The position numbers and the translations under genes are program-made. Shown piece after piece: positions 34,429-41,892 of a stretch of DNA of 41,892 bases. The notes beneath the pieces were generated by a model. It saw only the letters and a program-made list of their open reading frames with translations, was not told where the DNA came from and made no database searches. Position 1 is the first letter of the stretch; each line of letters begins with the position of its first letter. The DNA is from Streptomyces sp. OR43. GTDB taxonomy: Bacteria; Actinomycetota; Actinomycetes; Streptomycetales; Streptomycetaceae. Where the stretch lies: positions 173,113 to 215,004 of the forward strand of contig NZ_RDBK01000008.1 in the NCBI RefSeq assembly GCF_008042275.1, given 5' to 3'.

Positions 34429-34827
34429 TCAGCCCTCCTCGGTCAGCAGCGGGTAGACACCGTTCTCGTCGTGCTCCTCCCGTCCGGTGACGGGCGGGTT
34501 GAAGACACAGACGCAGCGGAAGTCCGTCTTCGGACGCATGGTGTGGTGCTCATGGCCGTTGAGCAGGTACATCGTGCCGGGAGTGATCCAGTGCTTCTCG
34601 CCGGTCTCGTCATTGGTGAGCTCGGCCTCGCCCTCGACGCACAGGACCGCCTCGATGTGGTTGGCGTACCACATCGACGTCTCGGTGCCCGCGTACATCG
34701 TGGTCTCGTGGAGCGAGAAGCCCACCTTCTCCTTGGCCAGCAGGATGCGCTTGCTCTCCCACGTGCCGGAGGCGGCCTTCACATGCCGGTCGGTGTTCTC
34801 GATGTCACTGAACGATCGGACGATCAC
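34429..34827 (-). CDS. ectC: L-ectoine synthase
   Basis: Cupin-fold cyclase of 132 aa that closes N-gamma-acetyl-diaminobutyrate to ectoine. Typical sequence: [18 protein letters not shown], then [20 protein letters not shown] and [20 protein letters not shown], with metal-site residues and the [17 protein letters not shown] barrel end. The start is GTG 34827, with AAAGG some distance upstream. It follows ectB by 62 bp. Confidence 0.97.
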   Translation of the reverse strand: MIVRSFSDIENTDRHVKAASGTWESKRILLAKEKVGFSLHETTMYAGTETSMWYANHIEAVLCVEGEAELTNDETGEKHWITPGTMYLLNGHEHHTMRPKTDFRCVCVFNPPVTGREEHDENGVYPLLTEEG

Positions 34828-34889
34828 GGTGGGTCGGTGCCTTTCTCTCTACGGTGTCTCTCGTCGGGCCCGCCCGGGGCGGGCCCGGG

Positions 34890-36152
34890 TCAGGCGGTCT
34901 CGCGGACGCAACGGGCCAGCGTGCGCAGGCCCTCGTCCAGTTCCTCGGGAGTGATGGTCAGCGGCGGCAGCAGCTTGACGACCTCGCTCTGCGGGCCGGA
35001 GGTCTCCAGCAGCAGCCCCAGCTCGAACGCGCGGGCGCAGACGGCGGAAGCGCGGGCCGGGTCGTTGAACTCCAGTCCCCACACCAGTCCGCGGCCGCGG
35101 AACTGCGCGCTGTCGTGCTCTCCGCAGATGGCCAGCAGGGCCTGCTCGGCCTGCTCGCCGCGGGCCAGCGTCTGCTTCTCCATCTGGCCGTCCGCCCAGT
35201 AGGCGTCGAGCGCCGCGGCGGCGGTGACGAACGCCGGGTTGTTGCCGCGGAAGGTGCCGTTGTGCTCGCCCGGCTCCCAGATGTCCAGCTCGGGCTTGAA
35301 CAGGCAGAGAGACATGGGCAGTCCGTAGCCGCTGATGGACTTGGACAGCGTCACGATGTCCGGCGTGATCCCGGCCTCCTCGAAGGAGAAGAAGCCGCCG
35401 GTACGGCCGCAGCCCATCTGGATGTCGTCGACGATCAGCAGCATGTCCTGGCGGTGGCACAGGTCCTGGAGCGCGCGCAGCCACTCGGCGCGGGCGACGT
35501 TGATGCCGCCCTCGCCCTGGACCGTCTCCACGATCACGGCCGCGGGCTTGTTGAGACCGGAGCCCTGGTCCTCCAGGAGCCGCTCGAACCAGAGGAAGTC
35601 GGGGACCTGGCCGTCGAAGTAGTTGTCGAACGGCATCGGCGTGCCGTGCACCAGCGGGATGCCGGCCCCGGCCCGCTTGAAGGCGTTGCCGGTGACGGCG
35701 AGCGAGCCGAGCGACATGCCGTGGAAGGCGTTGGTGAACGAGACGACGGACTCGCGGCCCTTGACCTTGCGGGCCAGCTTCAGCGCCGACTCGACCGCGT
35801 TGGTGCCGGTCGGGCCGGGGAACATCACCTTGTACGGCAGGTCGCGGGGCCGCAGGATGACGTTCTGGAACGTCTCCAGGAAGGCGCGCTTGGCGGTGGT
35901 CGCCATGTCCAGGCCGTGGGTGATGCCGTCGCGCTCGATGTAGTCGATCAGCGCGCGTTTCAGGACCGGGTTGTTGTGGCCGTAGTTGAGCGAACCGGCC
36001 CCGGCGAAGAAGTCGAGGTACGTGTGGCCGTCCTCGTCGGTCAGCCGGGCGCCCTGCGCGCGGTCGAAGACGGCGGGCCAGCCTCGGCAGTAGCTCCGTA
36101 CCTCGGACTCCAGGGTCTCGAAGACACTGAGGGCGGGCGGGGTGATGGTCAC
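34890..36152 (-). CDS. ectB: Diaminobutyrate--2-oxoglutarate transaminase
   Basis: Class III PLP aminotransferase of 420 aa that makes L-2,4-diaminobutyrate from aspartate-semialdehyde and glutamate. Evidence: DFFAGAGSLNYGHNNPVLKR, the cofactor motif FPGPTGTNAVESALKLARKV, LIVDDIQMGCGRTGGFFSFE and the Schiff-base Lys in VTLSKSISGYGLPMS. GTG 36152 has AGGAG eight bases upstream. It lies 81 bp after ectA. Confidence 0.97.
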   Translation of the reverse strand: MTITPPALSVFETLESEVRSYCRGWPAVFDRAQGARLTDEDGHTYLDFFAGAGSLNYGHNNPVLKRALIDYIERDGITHGLDMATTAKRAFLETFQNVILRPRDLPYKVMFPGPTGTNAVESALKLARKVKGRESVVSFTNAFHGMSLGSLAVTGNAFKRAGAGIPLVHGTPMPFDNYFDGQVPDFLWFERLLEDQGSGLNKPAAVIVETVQGEGGINVARAEWLRALQDLCHRQDMLLIVDDIQMGCGRTGGFFSFEEAGITPDIVTLSKSISGYGLPMSLCLFKPELDIWEPGEHNGTFRGNNPAFVTAAAALDAYWADGQMEKQTLARGEQAEQALLAICGEHDSAQFRGRGLVWGLEFNDPARASAVCARAFELGLLLETSGPQSEVVKLLPPLTITPEELDEGLRTLARCVRETA

Positions 36153-36233
36153 AGCGGGTCTCCTGCGTGAGGGGGGTGTGACGGGCGGCGGTGAAGGTGG
36201 CTACGACGGGCGGCACCCGCCGGAAGGGCCTGC

Positions 36234-36764
36234 TCAGGCGTGGAACGGGCCGATGCTGTAGAGCACTTCCGGCAGATGGGTGCCCTCGGGGAACAGGCCG
36301 CCGTCGAAGAGCACCTCGCGTTCCAGTGCCACGTCGTGGCGCTGTGCGTAGGAGGTGAACAGGCGGTCCGATGCCTTGTTGTCCGGGGTGATGGTCGTCT
36401 CGACCGAGGCGAGGCCCTGCTCCGCGGCGACGCGTGCGGTCAGGTCGTCCAGCAGCTTCGCGGCCAGGCCGGTACCCCGGTGGCCGTGGTCGACGGCCAC
36501 CTGCCAGACGACGAGCGTCTCGGGGCGGTCGGGCCTGATGTACCCCGTCACGAAGGCGACCGGGGAGCCGGTCTCGTCGCGGGCGACCACGGAGGTCGCC
36601 GCGAAGTCACGGCACCACAGCAGGTAGCTGTACGAGGAGTTGAGGTCCAGGACCTCGGAATCGCGGGCGATACGCCAGATCGCGGCTCCGTCCTCCACTC
36701 GTGGGGTGTCGATGGTGATGAATTCGCTTCGGGCACGTGCAAAATCTGCTGGTGCGGCGGTCAT
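36234..36764 (-). CDS. ectA: L-2,4-diaminobutyrate acetyltransferase
   Basis: GNAT-fold enzyme (176 aa) that acetylates diaminobutyrate at the gamma nitrogen. The family start FITIDTPRVEDGAAIWRIAR is followed by LDLNSSYSYLLWCRDFAATS and the acetyl-CoA loop VAVDHGHRGTGLAAKLLDDL. ATG 36764 gives the normal length; the frame is open to 36842, but the extra part is AT-rich and unlike coding sequence. There is no ribosome site before the ATG, so the mRNA may be leaderless or nearly so. First gene of ectABCD. Confidence 0.96.
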   Translation of the reverse strand: MTAAPADFARARSEFITIDTPRVEDGAAIWRIARDSEVLDLNSSYSYLLWCRDFAATSVVARDETGSPVAFVTGYIRPDRPETLVVWQVAVDHGHRGTGLAAKLLDDLTARVAAEQGLASVETTITPDNKASDRLFTSYAQRHDVALEREVLFDGGLFPEGTHLPEVLYSIGPFHA

Positions 36765-37026
36765 GCGAATTGAATTTACCCAGCAAATTTCGAAATTGCA
36801 TCGGCCCAAGGGGTTGGGTGAAGCCAGGTGCTGTGTTATCACGCGAGCGTGCGCACCGGCGCGAAACCGCTACGCTTTCTTCCGATTTGGTACGCATTTA
36901 TCCGGCATAACGCCCCTGTGTGTGGAGTCGGTCACAAGGTCGTAACTCTCGCGCGACGCAACCGAATTGTGGAGATCGGCCGCCGCGGAAACTGGGGTGT
37001 TTAGCCTTCGGGAAAGCGGGCAGAAG
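36765..37026 (-). promoter_or_regulatory. Upstream region of ectABCD with palindrome
   Basis: AT-rich noncoding DNA that must hold the ectoine promoter. It contains a perfect 12-bp palindrome AATTTCGAAATT (36786-36797) ending 22 bp before the ectA ATG. On the minus strand GGGTAA (36776-36781) lies 11 bases before the ATG; it resembles a stress-sigma -10 box, but no matching -35 is convincing. Candidate osmotic control region. Confidence 0.5.
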
Positions 37027-37066
37027 AATGCGGGGAGCTGCTCTGAATAAGGCAGCTCCCCGCATT
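37027..37066 (-). terminator. Terminator after the class V aminotransferase
   Basis: AATGCGGGGAGCTGC (37027-37041) and GCAGCTCCCCGCATT (37052-37066) form a perfect 15-bp stem with a 10-base loop, 18 bp past the aminotransferase stop. On the minus strand the stem is followed by a T-rich CTTCTG. Confidence 0.88.
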
Positions 37067-37084
37067 TGTTGATGGGGCCTGAAT

Positions 37085-38191
37085 TTATGCGGCGGTCCAG
37101 GTTTCCGAAACGGCCTTCCGGGCAGCTTCCAGATCGACCTGCCGGCCCGTATCGGCCAGCGCCGCCCCCAGAGCCGCGAGCGAGGAGAGCACCGCGCCCC
37201 GCGTCGCATCCACACCGTAGTGATTGACCCGGATCATCTCCTTGGACAGCGACCCGCCCCCCGCGATCAGCGGCAGCGACGGGTCGGCCGCCCGTGCCTG
37301 CGCGACCAGTTCCGCGGCGTCCACGCCGTCCGGCGTCCGCAGCGTGGTCGCCACCGGAGCGGCATCCCGCGCCTCGTGCACGTACGGCGTCAGGCCACCG
37401 CCCAGCGCCACCGCGCCGGCCCGGGTCGCCGCGGCCGCGGCGGAGTGGCGCGCCATCAACGCGTCCAGTCCCTCCGCCTCGATCCGCTCCACACAGGCCT
37501 CCAGGGCCAGCATCTCCAGCTGGGCCGGGGCGTGCAGCAGCGCCCGTCGGCCGCCGTCGATCCAGCGCTCCTTCCAGTCCAGCAGGGAGAGGTAGGAGCG
37601 GCGCGGCGCCTGCGCGTTGGCGGCCATCCGCTCCCAGGCACGCGCGCTCACCGACACCGCGGACACCCCGGCCGGACCGCCCATCGCCTTCTGCGCCCCG
37701 ATCACGCACAGGTCCACGCCCCAGGCGTCCGGCAGCAGCGGCTCGGCGCCCACCGAGGCGACGGCGTCCAGCATGAACAGCGCCCCGTGCGCCCGGACGA
37801 CCTCACCGATCTCCGCGACCGGGTTGGTGTTGCCGGTGGCCGCCTCCGCGTGCACCAGGGACACGAAGTCGATCTCCGGGTGCGCGGCCAGCGCTTCGGC
37901 GACCTGGCCGGCGGTGACCGCCGTGTGGAAGGGAACCTCCAGATCGATGACCTCGGCGCCGCAGTCGCGCAGCCAGTTGCCGAACGTCTGACCGTACGGC
38001 CCCGTGACGACGTTCAGCGCCGTCGATCCGGGCCGGGCACCGCCCCTGATGCAGCCTTCGAGGGGGAGGAGCGCCTCGCCCTGCATGATGACGACGTCCT
38101 GCTCGGTGGCGAGGAGACCGGCCACCTGCCGCTCGATCGCCGCGAAGTGCGCGGCGGTGAGCGGGGTCAGGTCGAGGAAGGGGTGCGTCAC
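37085..38191 (-). CDS. Class V aminotransferase (alanine/serine-glyoxylate type)
   Basis: 368 aa, PLP fold-type I. Recognisable parts: EQDVVIMQGEALLPLEGCIR (N-terminal domain), VSLVHAEAATGNTNPVAEIG, the cofactor Asp in LFMLDAVASVGAEPL, the Schiff-base Lys in CVIGAQKAMGGPAGVSAVSV, and IRVNHYGVDATRG near the C terminus. Related enzymes transaminate alanine, serine or glyoxylate. GTG 38191 (THPFLDLTPLT) has GAGAG upstream; the longer open frame to 38362 is not coding-like. Divergent from an amidohydrolase and next to ectABCD, whose products contain nitrogen and acetyl groups; a role in ectoine breakdown is possible but not shown. Confidence 0.9.
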   Translation of the reverse strand: MTHPFLDLTPLTAAHFAAIERQVAGLLATEQDVVIMQGEALLPLEGCIRGGARPGSTALNVVTGPYGQTFGNWLRDCGAEVIDLEVPFHTAVTAGQVAEALAAHPEIDFVSLVHAEAATGNTNPVAEIGEVVRAHGALFMLDAVASVGAEPLLPDAWGVDLCVIGAQKAMGGPAGVSAVSVSARAWERMAANAQAPRRSYLSLLDWKERWIDGGRRALLHAPAQLEMLALEACVERIEAEGLDALMARHSAAAAATRAGAVALGGGLTPYVHEARDAAPVATTLRTPDGVDAAELVAQARAADPSLPLIAGGGSLSKEMIRVNHYGVDATRGAVLSSLAALGAALADTGRQVDLEAARKAVSETWTAA

Positions 38192-38347
38192 GGTGGTGCT
38201 CTCTTCGGGATCGGATCGGTGTGCGGACCGGCCTGCGGGCCAGGCCTGCACCGAGGGTACCGAGCCCTCCGGGGAAGGCCCCGACCCGTCCGCCGGAAGG
38301 GATCCGGCGAGGATCCGGCAGGGCGTGGCGCCCGGCCCGGCGCCTCG

Positions 38348-38353
38348 TACAGT
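38348..38353 (+). promoter_or_regulatory. -10 box of a leaderless amidohydrolase transcript
   Basis: TACAGT ends 7 bp before the ATG and fits the TANNNT pattern. With no ribosome site visible, transcription starting at or next to the ATG is likely. No -35 is clear. Confidence 0.45.
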
Positions 38354-38360
38354 GCTGTCC

Positions 38361-39461
38361 ATGAGTGATCACGAGGCGCCGCGGGTGCTGCAGGTGAGGG
38401 GCCGGGTGCTCGTCGGCCCCGAGGACGTCAGGGACGAGATCTGGGCGGTCGACGGGCGGGTGACGTACGAGCGGCCCCCGGGCGCGGACGAGGCGGTCGT
38501 CGTCACCGGCTGGGCCCTGCCCGGACTGGTCGACGCCCACTGCCACGTCGGGCTCGACCACCACGGCGCCGTCGACCCGGCGACGACCGAGAAGCAGGCC
38601 CTCGACGACCGGGAGGCGGGCGCGCTGCTCCTGCGGGACGCGGGGTCACCCGCCGACACCCGGTGGATCGACGACCGCGAGGACCTGCCGAAGATCATCA
38701 GGGCCGGCCGGCACATCGCCAGGACCCGGCGGTACACCAGGAACTACGCGTACGAGATCGAGCCGGACGAGCTGGTGGCGTACGTCGGGCAGGAAGCGCG
38801 CCGCGGTGACGGCTGGGTGAAGCTCGTCGGCGACTGGATCGACCGCGAGGTGGGCGACCTGACCGCCTGCTGGCCGCGCGAGGAGGTCGGGGCCGCCATC
38901 GCCGAGGCGCACCGGCTGGGGGCCCGGGTCACCGCGCACTGCTTCGCCGAGGACTCGCTGCGCGATCTCGTCGAGGCCGGGATCGACTGCATCGAGCACG
39001 CGACCGGGCTGACCGAGGACACCATCCCGCTCTTCGCCGAGCGCGGGGTCGCGATCGTGCCCACCCTGGTCAACATCGCCACCTTCCCCACGCTCGCCGA
39101 GGGCGGCGAGGCCAAGTACCCCCGCTGGTCGGCCCATATGCGCCGGCTCCACGAGCGCCGCTACGACACCGTGCGCGCCGCGTACGACGCGGGCGTGCCG
39201 GTGTTCGTCGGCACCGATGCCGGCGGGGTGCTCGCCCACGGTCTGGTGGCCGACGAGGTCGCGGAGCTCGTCAAGGCGGGCATCCCGGCCCTGGAGGCAC
39301 TGTCGGCGACGACCTGGGCGGCCCGCGCGTGGCTCGGCAGGCCGGGGCTGGAGGAGGGCGAGCCGGCCGACCTCGTGGTGTACGACGAGGACCCGCGGGC
39401 GGACGTGCGCGTGCTGGCGGCCCCGCGCCGGGTCGTCCTGAACGGGCGCGTGATCGGCTGA
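38361..39461 (+). CDS. Amidohydrolase family protein
   Basis: 366-aa metal-dependent hydrolase with a TIM barrel and small beta domain. Metal ligands are visible: HxH in LPGLVDAHCHVGLDHHG, a Lys in GWVKLVGDW (possible carboxylated lysine), His in ARVTAHCFAED and CIEHATGL, and Asp in PVFVGTDAGGVLAHG. The C-terminal beta-domain PADLVVYDEDPRADVRVLAA returns to the N-terminal sandwich. This is the imidazolonepropionase/prolidase-like branch that acts on C-N bonds of small cyclic or amide compounds. The ATG is favoured over the long upstream frame. Divergent from the class V aminotransferase. Confidence 0.92.
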   Translation: MSDHEAPRVLQVRGRVLVGPEDVRDEIWAVDGRVTYERPPGADEAVVVTGWALPGLVDAHCHVGLDHHGAVDPATTEKQALDDREAGALLLRDAGSPADTRWIDDREDLPKIIRAGRHIARTRRYTRNYAYEIEPDELVAYVGQEARRGDGWVKLVGDWIDREVGDLTACWPREEVGAAIAEAHRLGARVTAHCFAEDSLRDLVEAGIDCIEHATGLTEDTIPLFAERGVAIVPTLVNIATFPTLAEGGEAKYPRWSAHMRRLHERRYDTVRAAYDAGVPVFVGTDAGGVLAHGLVADEVAELVKAGIPALEALSATTWAARAWLGRPGLEEGEPADLVVYDEDPRADVRVLAAPRRVVLNGRVIG

Positions 39462-39803
39462 TCCGGGTGTCCCGGGCCCGGGCGGGCCCGGTGGGCGCCG
39501 TGTTGACCGGCAGTGACCCGGAGCGCGCGCGCTCGTTGAATCACCTCCGCGAACTCCGGGCGCCCCGCTTCGAGAGCCTTCCGAGCCGCCCGCGTTCAGT
39601 GAAACGGGTGAACTCAAGGAACGCACGTGCCGGATTATTCGAATACAGACACGGAAACCCCCCTTTGGGGTGAACTCACGTCAGGTGTCTGCCAGTTCAC
39701 CCTCTGTGCGTAAAGATTCACGGAGTCGAGGCCACCGGTGCCCGCGATGTCCCCCATTGGACGGCGCCGGCGGCTCCATGTCTCTTGTGGGGGTTCCACC
39801 ATC
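39462..39803 (+). promoter_or_regulatory. Upstream region of LAETG protein with repeated GGGTGAACT motif
   Basis: GGGTGAACTC occurs at 39606-39615 and 39668-39677. The inverse AGTTCACCC is at 39694-39702 and pairs perfectly with the second copy (9-bp arms, 17-base spacer). A palindrome TATTCGAATA lies at 39636-39645. No gene is supported in this stretch. These look like regulator sites for the downstream surface-protein gene. Confidence 0.55.
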
Positions 39804-40904
39804 TTGAACAGCAACACCTTCCGTCTCGCCGCCCTGGCGGTCGCCGCCGCTCCCGTCGCCCTGCTGGTCGCCGTCCCGGCGCACGCCACCACCGCGACGA
39901 CCACCACGACCACCGGCGACGGGAAGGCGAGCGCGGTCGTGCTCCGTACCGCACTCGACGTCTCGCTCCTGAACAAGACGATCGATGTGCCGCTCGAGGC
40001 CACGCTCAACGAAGTGCAGGCGCCTCGGAGCGCGGAGAAGACCGCGCTCAGCGTGAAGCTGGACGGTGTGGAGGGCGGATCGCCGGTCCGCGTGCTGCGC
40101 GCCGATGTGGCCACGGCGAAGGCGACCGTGAACAAGCACCGTGCCGAGGGCTACAGCAACGTGGTGAAGGCGAAGCTGCACCTGCCCGGCCTGCCGCTGC
40201 TCTCACTGGTCGAGGTCGAGCAGGTCACCTCCAAGGCGGTCTGCGAGGTGGGCCACAAACCGGTCGCCGAGTCGAACGTGCTGGGACATGTGAAGGTCCT
40301 CGGCAAGCGCGTCACCCTGACCGCCGGAGGCACCACGCAGATCGCGGTTCCCGGCGTCGGCTCGGTGACGCTCGACCTGTCGAGGACGAGCACCACCTCG
40401 CGCACCGCCGCTGCGGTCGCCCTCCAGCTGAAGGTCTCGGTCAACCCGGGCGAGCTGAACGTCGCCGACGTGAAGGGCGAGGTCACGCTCGCCGAGGCCA
40501 CCTGCGAGACGCCGAAGGCGGCGTCCACGGGTGGCGGCGGGAACGGCGGCAGCGGCAACGGAGGCGGGGACAACGGAGGTTCGACCGACGGCGGGTCCAG
40601 CGACGGCGGTTCGAGTGACGGCGGCTCGGACAACGGAGGTTCCGGCAACGGAGGCTCCACCGACGGCGGATCCAGCACCGCGGGCTCCACCGCCGGCTCC
40701 ACGGCAGGTGACACGGCCGGCGGCACCGGCGGCGACGTGAAGCCCCAGACCGGCACCGGTGACGCCCCGCAGACCACCACCGACGCCGACCTTGCGGAGA
40801 CGGGCAGCAGCTCCGCCACGCCGTACGTCGCCGGAGGCGCGGCCCTGCTGCTGGCGGTCGGCGCCGGCGCCATGGTCGTGGCCCGGAGGCGTACGCAGGG
40901 CTGA
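39804..40904 (+). CDS. SCO1860-family LAETG-anchored surface protein
   Basis: 366 aa from TTG 39804. A signal peptide (FRLAALAVAAAPVALLVAVPAHA) leads to a Thr-rich stretch and a ~220-residue mainly beta domain (VVLRTALDVSLLNKTIDVPL; VTLTAGGTTQIAVPGVGSVT). A low-complexity Gly/Ser/Asn/Asp linker (about residues 240-310, repeated GGS units) would span the wall. The C-terminal sortase signal is LAETGS, then hydrophobic VAGGAALLLAVGAGAMVVA and RRR. LAETG is the class E sortase motif used by Streptomyces. The start is uncertain: GGGGG lies about ten bases upstream of the TTG, and a GTG at 39738 would add a non-signal-like 22-residue extension. Confidence 0.92.
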   Translation: MNSNTFRLAALAVAAAPVALLVAVPAHATTATTTTTTGDGKASAVVLRTALDVSLLNKTIDVPLEATLNEVQAPRSAEKTALSVKLDGVEGGSPVRVLRADVATAKATVNKHRAEGYSNVVKAKLHLPGLPLLSLVEVEQVTSKAVCEVGHKPVAESNVLGHVKVLGKRVTLTAGGTTQIAVPGVGSVTLDLSRTSTTSRTAAAVALQLKVSVNPGELNVADVKGEVTLAEATCETPKAASTGGGGNGGSGNGGGDNGGSTDGGSSDGGSSDGGSDNGGSGNGGSTDGGSSTAGSTAGSTAGDTAGGTGGDVKPQTGTGDAPQTTTDADLAETGSSSATPYVAGGAALLLAVGAGAMVVARRRTQG

Positions 40905-40937
40905 CGCCCGAGGCCCGAGGGGGGCCGTAGGAGGGGA

Positions 40938-40974
40938 GGGAAGCGGCGTTCCGGCAGCCGGAGCGCCGCTTCCC
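40938..40974 (+). terminator. Terminator after the LAETG protein gene
   Basis: GGGAAGCGGCG (40938-40948) and CGCCGCTTCCC (40964-40974) are perfectly complementary, with an inner CCGG/CCGG pair. It begins 34 bp after the stop. Confidence 0.8.
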
Positions 40975-41170
40975 ATGTGTACGGCGGCGCCGCCGGATTC
41001 GGACGACCGCTCCCGGGCGGCGGGGACCGAGGTCATGTCCGGCTGCCATCGACCAGACCGCAGAGCGGGCAGCCCGCGACGAACCGGAACCGGAGACCCT
41101 CCAGACGGCTGTGGCGCCGCCGCCATCGGGCTGATCGCCGCGAAGGTGGTCCCACTCAAGCCGGACGTCG

Positions 41171-41892
41171 TCAGCGGCTGACCGCGGACAGGGCCTGAAG
41201 GGCCTGGTCGAACGCCTGGAGGAACCGGTTGGTCGTCGCGCGGTCCCGTACCGCCAGCCGCAGCCACTCGTCGCCGAGCCCCGGAAACGTGTCGCCGCGC
41301 CGCGCCGCGAAACCCAGCATCCGCAGCCGCTCACGTATCTCCGCGGCCCGCTCCAGCCGGATCAGCACGAACGGTCCCTGCGCTGGCTCCACGACCCGTA
41401 TCTCGGTGAACTCCCGCAGACCCGCCACCAGATGGCACCGGTCCACCGCGATCCGGTCCGCCGCGGCGGCCGCCTCGGCCAGCGCCCGCGGCTCCACGCA
41501 CGCCTCGGCCGCCGCCAGCGCCGGGGACGACACCGGCCACAGCGGCTGTGCCTCCTCCAGCGTGCGGATGGTCTCCGGCGCGGCCGCCACGTACCCGATC
41601 CGCAGCCCGGCGAGCCCCCACGTCTTGGTGAGGCTGCGCAGCACCACGAGCCCGGGGATGTCCGTACGGCCGCACAGCGCCTCGCGTTCGCCCGGCACCG
41701 CGTCCATGAAGGCCTCGTCGACCACCAGCGTCCGCCCGGGACGCGCCAGCCGCTCCAGCACGGCCGCCGGATGCAGTACCGACGTCGGGTTGGTCGGATT
41801 GCCGACCACCACCAGATCGGCGTCGGCCGGCACCTGCGCCGGATCCAGCCGGAAGCCGTCCCCGGCCCGCAACAGCACCCGCCCCACCTCGT
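41171..41892 (-). CDS. CobC-like PLP aminotransferase (Rv2231c family), 3' part
   Basis: The C-terminal ~239 residues of a class I/II aminotransferase; the N terminus lies beyond the right edge. Visible are VVVGNPTNPTSVLHPAAVLE (cofactor Asn), LVVDEAFMDAVPGE (Asp), the Schiff-base Lys in VLRSLTKTWGLAGLRIGYVA and the carboxylate Arg in WLRLAVRDRATTNRFLQAF. It resembles L-threonine-O-3-phosphate decarboxylase CobD and histidinol-phosphate aminotransferase, and is usually named CobC in Streptomyces beside corrin-biosynthesis genes. It probably supplies aminopropanol phosphate for cobalamin. Convergent with the LAETG protein gene; the ~190 bp between the LAETG terminator and its stop holds no supported gene. 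Confidence 0.9.
   Translation of the reverse strand, partial: EVGRVLLRAGDGFRLDPAQVPADADLVVVGNPTNPTSVLHPAAVLERLARPGRTLVVDEAFMDAVPGEREALCGRTDIPGLVVLRSLTKTWGLAGLRIGYVAAAPETIRTLEEAQPLWPVSSPALAAAEACVEPRALAEAAAAADRIAVDRCHLVAGLREFTEIRVVEPAQGPFVLIRLERAAEIRERLRMLGFAARRGDTFPGLGDEWLRLAVRDRATTNRFLQAFDQALQALSAVSR

Noticed and set aside
40530..40735. Repetitive GGN-rich tract as a possible CRISPR or DNA repeat element
   Set aside because: It is the Gly/Ser/Asp linker of the LAETG protein; the repeats are codon-level low complexity without spacers.

Overview
The window is high-GC actinobacterial chromosome. Third-position GC bias, many GTG and some TTG starts, GGAGG-type ribosome sites and coupled ATGA/GTGA overlaps all point to Streptomyces or a close relative. 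Two families support this: ectABCD with an ectoine hydroxylase, and an LAETG-anchored protein of the SCO1860 family next to a CobC-like aminotransferase, an arrangement known from the Streptomyces coelicolor SCO1859-SCO1867 region (from memory). I see no rRNA, tRNA, CRISPR array, insertion sequence or prophage.

Layout. 1-826: 5' part of a class B penicillin-binding protein. 905-3863: translationally coupled operon of a membrane protein, a NarL-type sensor kinase and its response regulator. 4044-5450: PAP2-type membrane phosphatase. 5451-5854: tandem repeats. 5855-8908: IclR regulator divergent from a 2-oxoglutarate semialdehyde dehydrogenase and a DUF1349 protein. 9045-9500: orphan gene. 9584-11645: quinone-oxidoreductase-like dehydrogenase divergent from an AraC regulator. 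11685-14420: Imm52-like protein, FrnE/DsbA-like oxidoreductase, class V aminotransferase. 14600-16326: MarR regulator divergent from an Old Yellow Enzyme, with palindromic operators between. 16532-20704: very large secreted S53 (sedolisin) protease with a Kelch propeller. 20729-21653: long intergenic stretch with two DasR-like boxes.

21654-29526 is a complete galactan-utilisation locus: LacI regulator, two permeases and a lipoprotein binding protein on the minus strand, divergent from a GH42 beta-galactosidase and a secreted GH53 endo-galactanase. The galactanase would cut arabinogalactan outside the cell, the ABC importer would take up galacto-oligosaccharides, and the GH42 enzyme would split them inside. 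The GH42 gene is broken in an unusual way: about 97 bp of its own coding sequence lies inverted in place, with loss of neighbouring sequence. This is the most striking observation in the window.

29584-33391: MFS exporter divergent from an HxlR regulator, a VOC/maleylpyruvate-isomerase-like fusion and a membrane-anchored protein of unknown function. 33529-36764: ectABCD for ectoine and 5-hydroxyectoine synthesis. 37085-39461: class V aminotransferase divergent from an amidohydrolase. 39804-40904: LAETG sortase-anchored protein. 41171-41892: CobC-like aminotransferase cut by the window edge.

Most of the remaining interest is regulatory: clear operator palindromes in divergent intergenic regions, several perfect hairpin terminators and clusters of short tandem repeats. 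I did not find a convincing wholly new multi-gene system.
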